21,005 nt of DNA, taken from contig JAEDMP010000037.1 of assembly GCA_016302965.1 (NCBI GenBank), positions 1 to 21,005 of the forward strand. Direction: 5' to 3'. The DNA is from Bacteroidaceae bacterium. Its GTDB lineage: Bacteria > Bacteroidota > Bacteroidia > Bacteroidales > Bacteroidaceae. The notes under the pieces were generated by a model. The model searched no databases and was not told where the DNA came from. It was given only the letters and a program-made list of their open reading frames with translations. Both the position numbers and the translations under genes were made by a program. The first letter of the stretch is position 1. Every line of letters begins with the position of its first letter. This document shows positions 14,414 through 21,005 of the stretch, piece after piece.

Positions 14414-14424
14414 TAACACAAACA

Positions 14425-16320
14425 ATGGAGCAGTTAAAGCATGAATGCGGTATTGCAATGATCAGATTGCTGAAGCCGCTGGAGTATTATCAGCAGAAGT
14501 ATGGGACCTGGATGTACGGGTTGAACAAACTCTATCTGATGATGGAGAAGCAACACAACCGCGGCCAAGAAGGAGCCGGAATGGCTTGTGTGAAACTCCA
14601 TACCCAACCCGGCAATGAATACATGTTTCGTGAAAAGGCAGAAGGAGCCAATGCCATTACTGAGATTTTCAGAACGGTGCAGGAAGGATTCATAAACCTT
14701 GATGAAGGACAACTTGCCGATGCACATTTTGCCGACAAGAACCTCTCGTTTGCAGGACAGCTTTACATGGGGCACCTCAGATACTCCACAACCGGCAAGA
14801 GCGGGCTGAAATATGTACATCCCTTCCTGAGAAGAAACAACTGGAAAGCAAAAAACCTCTGCCTTTGTGGAAACTTCAACATGACGAACATCGACGAGGT
14901 GTTCGACAAGATTACAGCACAAGGACAGTGTCCGCGAATCTTCAGCGACAGTTACATCATGCTTGAATGGATGGGACACCGTCTCGACAGAGAGGTGGAA
15001 CGCATTTTCCAGGAAGCGCAAGCCAAAGGACTCCATGGGACAGACATCACCGACTACATCGACAACCATGTGAACATGGGTAATGTGCTCAGAACGACCA
15101 TGCCCGATTTTGACGGGGGATATGTTGTATGTGGACTGACTGGAAGCGGTGAGATGTTTTCCATGCGTGACCCTTGGGGAATTCGCCCCGCCTTCTATTA
15201 TCAGAACGACGAGATTGTGGCGGTAGCCAGCGAAAGACCGGTATTGCAAACCACTTTTGACCTGCAGTGTGATGATATCCGGGAACTGAAGCCAGGAGAG
15301 GCAATCATGGTGACCAAAAATGGTGAGTGTCTTATCCAACAGGTTCTCGCACCCAAAGGAGATTCGGCCTGCTCATTTGAACGAATCTATTTCAGCAGAG
15401 GTTCTGACAGAGACATCTATGGCGAAAGAAGAAAACTCGGGGAGCTGCTGCTCAAGCCCATTCTCAAGGCTATCGGCAATGAGGTGGAGAATACCGTATT
15501 CTCCTTTATTCCCAACACCGCTGAGGTGGCTTACTATGGAATGCTCCGCGGATTCAAAAAATACCTCAATGAACAGAAGGTTAAGGCCATAGAAAACCTG
15601 AACAGAATACCCTCGCATGAGGAACTCGTGCGTATTCTCAATCAATATGTCAGATCGGAGAAGATTGCCTGGAAGGATATCAAACTGCGTACCTTCATTA
15701 CCGAAGGAAACTCTCGTAACGACCTCGCTTCGCATGTCTATGACATCACATACGAATCGCTCAGACCAGGCATTGACAATCTGGTTGTCATAGATGACAG
15801 TATCGTCAGAGGTACTACACTCAAAGAGAGCATCATCAAGATTCTTGACCGCTTGAAGCCAAAGAAAATGGTTATTGTCAGCTCATCGCCCCAAATCCGT
15901 TATCCCGACTATTACGGTATCGACATGGCAAGACTTGAAGAGTTTATTGCCTTCAGGGCCTGTATCGAACTCTTGAAGAAGAGGGGGATGCATGGCGTAA
16001 TCGAGGAAACCTACCGCCAGTGTGTGGCAGAACTCAAGAAACCGAAAGAAGAGATGTCTTGTTGTGTAAAACAGCTCTACAAGCATTTTTCCGTTGATGA
16101 ACTGAACAGACAGATGGTGGAAATGCTACGCCCCATGGGGGTAACCACGCCTATTGAACTTGTGTTTCAAAGTATCGAAGGGCTGCACGAGGCTATCCCC
16201 AACCATAAGGGCGACTGGTATTTCACTGGTGACTATCCCACACCAGGAGGGGTGAAACTGGCCAACCAGGCTTTTGTCAATTATGTGGAGAAATGTTATC
16301 TCTATGAACAGAAGTTCTGA
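14425..16320 (+). CDS. purF: Amidophosphoribosyltransferase, long PurF form
   Basis: The 631-residue protein combines a class II glutamine amidotransferase domain (catalytic Cys8 in KHECGIAMI, presumably exposed by removing a seven-residue leader; HNRGQEGAGMA; MGHLRYSTTG; FSMRDPWGIRPAF) with a phosphoribosyltransferase domain. The latter carries the PRPP-binding signature LVVIDDSIVRGTT at 453-465, and TGDYPTPGG lies near the C-terminus. This is the order of PurF, which makes phosphoribosylamine from PRPP and glutamine in the first step of purine synthesis. It is much longer than the usual 470-510 residues: about 15 residues are inserted after the catalytic Cys, about 45 before the PRPP signature, and the C-terminal region is enlarged. 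Whether it is the only PurF of the cell or a specialised paralogue cannot be told. It precedes carA by 67 bases. Confidence 0.88.
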   Translation: MEQLKHECGIAMIRLLKPLEYYQQKYGTWMYGLNKLYLMMEKQHNRGQEGAGMACVKLHTQPGNEYMFREKAEGANAITEIFRTVQEGFINLDEGQLADAHFADKNLSFAGQLYMGHLRYSTTGKSGLKYVHPFLRRNNWKAKNLCLCGNFNMTNIDEVFDKITAQGQCPRIFSDSYIMLEWMGHRLDREVERIFQEAQAKGLHGTDITDYIDNHVNMGNVLRTTMPDFDGGYVVCGLTGSGEMFSMRDPWGIRPAFYYQNDEIVAVASERPVLQTTFDLQCDDIRELKPGEAIMVTKNGECLIQQVLAPKGDSACSFERIYFSRGSDRDIYGERRKLGELLLKPILKAIGNEVENTVFSFIPNTAEVAYYGMLRGFKKYLNEQKVKAIENLNRIPSHEELVRILNQYVRSEKIAWKDIKLRTFITEGNSRNDLASHVYDITYESLRPGIDNLVVIDDSIVRGTTLKESIIKILDRLKPKKMVIVSSSPQIRYPDYYGIDMARLEEFIAFRACIELLKKRGMHGVIEETYRQCVAELKKPKEEMSCCVKQLYKHFSVDELNRQMVEMLRPMGVTTPIELVFQSIEGLHEAIPNHKGDWYFTGDYPTPGGVKLANQAFVNYVEKCYLYEQKF

Positions 16321-16387
16321 TGCAGGACAATCCTTTTTTTTGAAAAAGACTAATCATAAACAGCATAAGGTAAATAGATTTCATATC

Positions 16388-17470
16388 ATGAAGAAAGTAA
16401 CGTTAGTGCTCGAAGACGGGACCAAATTTTATGGCAAATCATTTGGTTATGAACAACCCGTAGCAGGAGAAGTGGTATTCAATACGGCCATGATGGGATA
16501 TCCGGAGAGTCTGACTGACCCCTCCTATGCGGGACAGATGATGACGCTCACCTATCCGCTTGTGGGAAACTATGGAGTTCCGCCATTCACTGTGGAACCA
16601 GATGGGATTGCCACCTTCATGGAGAGCGACAGGATTCATGCGTCGGCCATCATCGTAGCCGACTACAGTGAGGAATACTCTCATTGGAACGCCAAGGAGA
16701 GTCTGGCTGAATGGCTCAAAAGGGAAAAAGTGCCTGGCATTACCGGCATTGACACCCGCCAACTCACCAAGGTGCTCAGAGAGCACGGTGTGATGATGGG
16801 AAAAATCCTCTTCGACGACCAGCCCGACAACATCCCGCAGGCCGACTATGAGGGCGTGAACTTTGTGGACAAGGTGAGCTGCAAGGAGATAATCAGATAT
16901 AACGAAGGAGCTGGAAAAAAGGTGGTATTGGTAGATTGCGGTGTCAAGAACAATATCATCAGATGTCTGGTCAATAGGGGAGTGGAGGTAATCCGTGTAC
17001 CTTGGAACTACGACTATACCGACATGGAGTTTGACGGACTCTTCTTGGGGAACGGCCCTGGAGATCCCGATATGTGCGAGGAGGCCGTGAGCGTCATCCG
17101 CAAGCAGATGGGCCTCTCAAGAAAACCAATCTGTGGTATTTGTATGGGAAACCAACTGCTGGCTAAGGCAGGTGGAGCCAGAATTTACAAACTGAAATAC
17201 GGACACCGCTCCCACAACCAGCCGGTAAGAGAGGTGGGAACCAACCGCTGTTATGTCACCAGCCAGAATCATGGCTATGCCGTCGACGCATCCACGCTGG
17301 GCAAGGAATGGCGTGAACTCTTTGTCAACATGAACGACGGCTCCAATGAGGGTATCTGCCATGTGGAGAATCCTTGGTTCACCAGCCAGTTCCATCCTGA
17401 AGCATGCTCCGGACCTGTAGATACTGAGTTTATGTTCAATCGCTTCATAGAGAAACTCACCACCTGTTAA
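16388..17470 (+). CDS. carA: Carbamoyl-phosphate synthase, small (glutaminase) subunit
   Basis: The 360-residue subunit hydrolyses glutamine and passes ammonia to CarB. The N-terminal CarA domain begins MKKVTLVLEDGTKFYGKSFG, and GYPESLTDPSYAGQ is conserved. The class I amidotransferase triad is Cys252 (in CGICMGNQLL), His336 and Glu338 (in QFHPEACSGP). The 84-residue Cys-His spacing equals that of E. coli CarA. The usual CLGHQ reads CMGNQ here. I start at 16388 rather than at the in-frame ATG at 16274, because the latter lies within purF and adds 38 residues without family character. carB follows after 77 bases. The product serves both pyrimidine and arginine synthesis. Confidence 0.96.
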   Translation: MKKVTLVLEDGTKFYGKSFGYEQPVAGEVVFNTAMMGYPESLTDPSYAGQMMTLTYPLVGNYGVPPFTVEPDGIATFMESDRIHASAIIVADYSEEYSHWNAKESLAEWLKREKVPGITGIDTRQLTKVLREHGVMMGKILFDDQPDNIPQADYEGVNFVDKVSCKEIIRYNEGAGKKVVLVDCGVKNNIIRCLVNRGVEVIRVPWNYDYTDMEFDGLFLGNGPGDPDMCEEAVSVIRKQMGLSRKPICGICMGNQLLAKAGGARIYKLKYGHRSHNQPVREVGTNRCYVTSQNHGYAVDASTLGKEWRELFVNMNDGSNEGICHVENPWFTSQFHPEACSGPVDTEFMFNRFIEKLTTC

Positions 17471-17547
17471 TATTAGTTCATGGATGACAGGTCAGGAAGG
17501 AATAATATCGACAGGACCTATCGTTAAACGAAAGAAAGAAACAAACA

Positions 17548-20500
17548 ATGAAAGACGACAATATCAAGAAAGTGCTCCTGCTGGGGTCGGGAGCCTTGAA
17601 AATCGGAGAGGCCGGTGAGTTTGACTACTCCGGCTCACAGGCACTGAAAGCACTCCGTGAAGAGGGTGTATACACTGTGCTCATCAACCCCAATATCGCC
17701 ACGGTGCAGACCTCTGATGGGGTGGCCGACCAAATCTATTTCCTCCCCGTACAGCCCTATTTCGTGGAGAGGGTAATCGAGAAGGAAAGACCTGACGGCA
17801 TCCTGCTCGCCTTCGGGGGACAGACGGCGCTGAACTGCGGCGTGGAACTCTATCAGAGCGGGGTATTGGAGAAGTATCAGGTCAAGGTGCTCGGTACACC
17901 TGTCCAGGCTATCATGGATACAGAAGACCGCGAACTATTCGTGCAGAAACTCAATGAAATCGACGTGAAGACCATCAAGAGCGAAGCTTGCGAGACGATA
18001 GAGCAGGCGAGGGCTGCCGCAGCGCAACTGGGCTATCCTGTCATCCTGCGTGCAGCATACGCACTCGGAGGTCTCGGAAGCGGATTCTGTGATAATGAGG
18101 AGGAACTCGACAAACTGGCCGAAAAGGCTTTCTCCTTCTCGCCACAGGTGCTCGTAGAGAAGAGTCTCAAGGGATGGAAGGAGATAGAATATGAGGTGGT
18201 GCGCGACCGCTATGACAATTGTATTACGGTCTGCAATATGGAAAATTTCGACCCCCTCGGCATCCATACCGGAGAGAGTATCGTCATTGCTCCCTCACAG
18301 ACCCTCACCAACAGCGAATACCACAAACTCCGCGCACTCTCCATAAAAATTATCCGTCATATCGGTATTGTGGGCGAGTGTAATGTGCAATATGCATTCG
18401 ATCCGAAAAGCGAAGACTATCGCGTCATCGAGGTGAATGCACGACTGAGTCGCTCCTCTGCCTTGGCTTCCAAGGCCACGGGCTATCCCCTGGCTTTCGT
18501 GGCTGCCAAACTGGGCATGGGCTATGGACTATTCGAACTCAAAAACTCCGTAACGAAGACGACATCCGCCTTCTTCGAACCCGCTCTTGACTATGTGGTC
18601 TGCAAGATTCCGCGCTGGGACCTCTCCAAGTTCCGCGGTGTTGACAAGGAATTGGGATCGTCCATGAAGTCGGTGGGTGAGGTCATGTCCATCGGACGCA
18701 ATTTCGAGGAAGCTATCCAGAAGGGATTGCGCATGATTGGTCAGGGTATGCACGGATTTGTGGAGAATAAGGAACTGGAGATTGAGGATATCGACGCTGC
18801 ACTGCGCGAACCTACAGACAAGCGCGTGTTTATCATCTCTAAAGCCATGCACAAGGGCTATACTGTCGACCAGATTCATGAACTGACAAAAATCGACAAG
18901 TGGTTCCTGGAGAAACTTAAGCATATCATCGATATCGACGAACGGATGAAGGCACTCAAGAGTATCAACAACCTTGACAAAGAGATGCTCAGAGAGGCCA
19001 AGGTATATGGATTCACTGATTTCCAAATTGCACGTGCCGTGGGACTGGAGGCTGAACTCAAGAGTATGGCCAAGGCCGGACTGGTGGTACGGAACCTCAG
19101 AAAGAGCTATGGCATCCTGCCCGTCGTGAAACAGATTGATACGCTGGCTGCCGAATATCCCGCCCAGACCAACTATCTGTATGTGACCTATGCTGGCGTG
19201 GAGAGTGACATCTCTTTTGTCAATGACAAACGCTCCATCATTGTCTTGGGTTCGGGTGCCTATCGCATCGGTTCCTCTGTAGAGTTCGACTGGTGCGGTG
19301 TGCAGGCTCTCAACACCATCCGTAAGGAGGGCTATCGTTCGGTCATGATTAACTATAATCCTGAAACGGTTTCAACCGACTATGATATGTGTGACCGCCT
19401 CTATTTTGATGAACTCACCTTTGAGCGAGTGATGGATATCATCGAAATGGAGTCTCCTATGGGTGTCATCGTTTCCACTGGCGGACAGATTCCTAACAAT
19501 CTTGCCATCCGTCTCGATGAACAGCATGTGCCTATCCTCGGCACATCAGCCAAGGATATCGACAATGCCGAAGACAGAGCCAAATTCTCTTCCATGCTCA
19601 CCCGAAATGGTATCGACCAACCGGCATGGAGTGCTCTCACTTCGATGGACGACATCAATCATTTTATAGATAAGGTGGGATTCCCTGTTCTTGTACGCCC
19701 GTCATACGTGCTCTCTGGAGCCGCCATGAACGTGTGCTCCAACTGGGATGAGCTCGAACGCTTCCTGAAATTGGCAGCTAATGTGAGCGAAGACCATCCT
19801 GTCGTCGTAAGTCAGTTCATTGAACATGCCAAGGAAGTAGAGATGGATGCTGTGGCCAAAAACGGTGAAATCATTGCTTATGCCATCAGTGAGCACATCG
19901 AGTTTGCAGGTGTACACTCCGGAGATGCCACCATCCAGTTCCCGCCCCAAAAGCTCTATTGCGAGACTATCAGGAGAATCAAGCGCGTGAGCAAGCGCAT
20001 CGCTGAGGAACTCCACATCAGCGGTCCTTTCAATATTCAATTCCTCGCACGCGAGAATGACATCAAGGTGATTGAATGTAACCTCAGAGCCTCACGTTCC
20101 TTCCCATTCGTGAGCAAGGTGCTGAAGATTAATCTCATTGAACTGGCAACCAAAGTCATGCTCGGACTGCCGGTGGAGAAACCGCACAAGAGTCTCTTCG
20201 ACCTTGACTATGTGGGTATCAAAGCCAGTCAGTTCTCCTTCAACCGACTGCAGAAGGCCGACCCTGTACTCGGTGTGGATATGGCTTCTACCGGTGAGGT
20301 GGGATGTCTGGGAGATGACACCAGTACGGCATTGCTCACGAGTATGCTCTCAGTTGGTCACCGCATTCCCAAACATACGGTGCTCTTGTCTACCGGTAGT
20401 GCCAAACAAAAAGCAGCCATGCTCGATGCCGCCAAGACGCTGGTCGCACATGGCTATGAACTGTATGCTACCGGAGGCACATCCAAATATCTCTCGGATA

Positions 20501-20775
20501 ATGGCGTGGAGAACAAACTGGTCTACTGGCCATCCGAAGAGGGCCAACCGCAGGCACTCGACATGCTCCACAATCATGAAATAGATATGGTGGTCAACAT
20601 TCCCAAAAACCTAACCGCAGGAGAATTGTCCAACGGATACAAGATTCGACGCGCTGCCATCGACCTGAATGTACCGCTGATTACCAACGCACGACTGGCT
20701 TCGGCATTTATCCATGCTTTCTGCCATGTCAATCTCGATGATATCGATATCAAGAGCTGGGCAGAATACAAATAA
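17548..20775 (+). CDS. carB: Carbamoyl-phosphate synthase, large subunit
   Basis: The 1075-residue protein makes carbamoyl phosphate from bicarbonate, two ATP and ammonia from CarA. Two homologous synthetase halves are evident. The first starts KVLLLGSGALKIGEAGEFDY with an ATP-grasp (GYPVILRAAYALGGLGSGF, then VIEVNARLSRSSALASKATG). The second starts about residue 565 (IIVLGSGAYRIGSSVEFDW; GFPVLVRPSYVLSGAAMNV; VIECNLRASRSFPFVSKV). The C-terminal MGS-like allosteric domain (about 950-1065, with TGGTSKYL and VVNIPKN) is where UMP and ornithine act in E. coli. Length and order match the standard bacterial enzyme. It is the last gene of the purF-carA-carB series. I see no clear hairpin terminator after it. 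Confidence 0.97.
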   Translation: MKDDNIKKVLLLGSGALKIGEAGEFDYSGSQALKALREEGVYTVLINPNIATVQTSDGVADQIYFLPVQPYFVERVIEKERPDGILLAFGGQTALNCGVELYQSGVLEKYQVKVLGTPVQAIMDTEDRELFVQKLNEIDVKTIKSEACETIEQARAAAAQLGYPVILRAAYALGGLGSGFCDNEEELDKLAEKAFSFSPQVLVEKSLKGWKEIEYEVVRDRYDNCITVCNMENFDPLGIHTGESIVIAPSQTLTNSEYHKLRALSIKIIRHIGIVGECNVQYAFDPKSEDYRVIEVNARLSRSSALASKATGYPLAFVAAKLGMGYGLFELKNSVTKTTSAFFEPALDYVVCKIPRWDLSKFRGVDKELGSSMKSVGEVMSIGRNFEEAIQKGLRMIGQGMHGFVENKELEIEDIDAALREPTDKRVFIISKAMHKGYTVDQIHELTKIDKWFLEKLKHIIDIDERMKALKSINNLDKEMLREAKVYGFTDFQIARAVGLEAELKSMAKAGLVVRNLRKSYGILPVVKQIDTLAAEYPAQTNYLYVTYAGVESDISFVNDKRSIIVLGSGAYRIGSSVEFDWCGVQALNTIRKEGYRSVMINYNPETVSTDYDMCDRLYFDELTFERVMDIIEMESPMGVIVSTGGQIPNNLAIRLDEQHVPILGTSAKDIDNAEDRAKFSSMLTRNGIDQPAWSALTSMDDINHFIDKVGFPVLVRPSYVLSGAAMNVCSNWDELERFLKLAANVSEDHPVVVSQFIEHAKEVEMDAVAKNGEIIAYAISEHIEFAGVHSGDATIQFPPQKLYCETIRRIKRVSKRIAEELHISGPFNIQFLARENDIKVIECNLRASRSFPFVSKVLKINLIELATKVMLGLPVEKPHKSLFDLDYVGIKASQFSFNRLQKADPVLGVDMASTGEVGCLGDDTSTALLTSMLSVGHRIPKHTVLLSTGSAKQKAAMLDAAKTLVAHGYELYATGGTSKYLSDNGVENKLVYWPSEEGQPQALDMLHNHEIDMVVNIPKNLTAGELSNGYKIRRAAIDLNVPLITNARLASAFIHAFCHVNLDDIDIKSWAEYK

Positions 20776-20886
20776 GGGTGCAGCGATGAAATGATGGCAA
20801 AGTACGGCTATTTTCTCGAATTAACGCCTATTTTTGTAAGGAAACAAGAAAATATTGCGGTTTTTTGAAAATTTCTTCTGAAAAAG

Positions 20887-20917
20887 TTTGGTAGTTCAGA
20901 AAATAGTCGTACCTTTG
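20887..20917 (+). promoter_or_regulatory. Strong promoter, probably of an rRNA operon
   Basis: TTTG (20887-20890), 19 bases of spacer, and a perfect TACCTTTG (20910-20917). A second possible -7 box, TATTTTTG, lies upstream at 20829-20836 without a matching -33 element. The strong match together with the leader downstream suggests a ribosomal RNA promoter. Confidence 0.7.
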
Positions 20918-21005
20918 CACTCGCTTTCGCCGCTAAAACAACAACGGCAAGCAAACGAGACAAGAGTTCTTTGAAAGATTTACATAAACAGAGAAGTAGT
21001 AGTAC
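20918..21005 (+). other. Probable 5' leader of a 16S-led rRNA operon, cut by the window end
   Basis: The inferred transcript contains GTTCTTTGAAAG at 20966-20977, resembling the boxA antitermination signal found before bacterial 16S genes, and then ACATAAACAGAGAAGTAGTA. No coding frame begins here. I recall similar leader sequences before 16S rRNA in Prevotella. The 16S gene itself is not in the window, so this is inference from promoter, boxA and lack of coding potential. Confidence 0.6.

Noticed and set aside
16274..16387. Longer CarA start within the end of purF
   Set aside because: The added 38 residues overlap purF coding sequence and lack CarA similarity; the ATG at 16388 begins the conserved domain exactly.

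Overview
The window looks like chromosomal DNA from a Bacteroidales bacterium, most probably Prevotella/Segatella or a close relative. The main reason is the promoter grammar. Many transcription units are preceded by the Bacteroidetes-type -7 box TAnnTTTG with a TTG or TTTG about 18-21 bases upstream, and almost no gene has a Shine-Dalgarno sequence. The gene content fits: a GH106-like rhamnosidase, glucuronate isomerase, a long-form PurF next to carA-carB, and a Wza-type lipoprotein. I could not run any database search, so family names come from recognising sequence motifs.

Layout. 1-2465: a secreted GH106-type glycoside hydrolase with its promoter and a palindromic possible operator. 2518-3480 (minus): an ornithine cyclodeaminase/mu-crystallin family enzyme. 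3481-3990: about 500 bases without a convincing gene, holding short phased repeats. 3991-4794: a small AT-rich accessory patch with a DUF4160-DUF2442 gene pair and the wreck of a higB-higA toxin-antitoxin locus. 4948-5865: a membrane protein with nucleoside-recognition (Gate) domains, whose open reading frame has been extended at its 5' end by the higA remnant. 5852-8666 (minus): probable operon of an MscS-type channel, a secreted phytase-type esterase-like protein and a YbaK/ProX tRNA deacylase. 8723-8822 (plus): a compact orphan small-RNA unit with its own promoter and terminator. 8872-9906 (minus) ansA and 10015-11415 (plus) uxaC diverge around a 12-bp palindrome.

The right half is core metabolism, all on the plus strand: a Wza-like export lipoprotein, glmS, a long PurF homologue, carA and carB. 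Three glutamine-dependent amidotransferases lie in a row, feeding hexosamine, purine and carbamoyl-phosphate (pyrimidine/arginine) synthesis. A long hairpin ending in a T-run sits between glmS and purF. The window closes with a strong promoter and a boxA-like leader that I infer leads into a ribosomal RNA operon just beyond the end.

The most interesting items are the decayed HigBA locus, which creates a misleading N-terminal fusion, the orphan small RNA, the glmS-purF leader with competing structures, and the palindromes beside promoters. I did not see a clearly new multi-gene system; most of the window is ordinary core genome.
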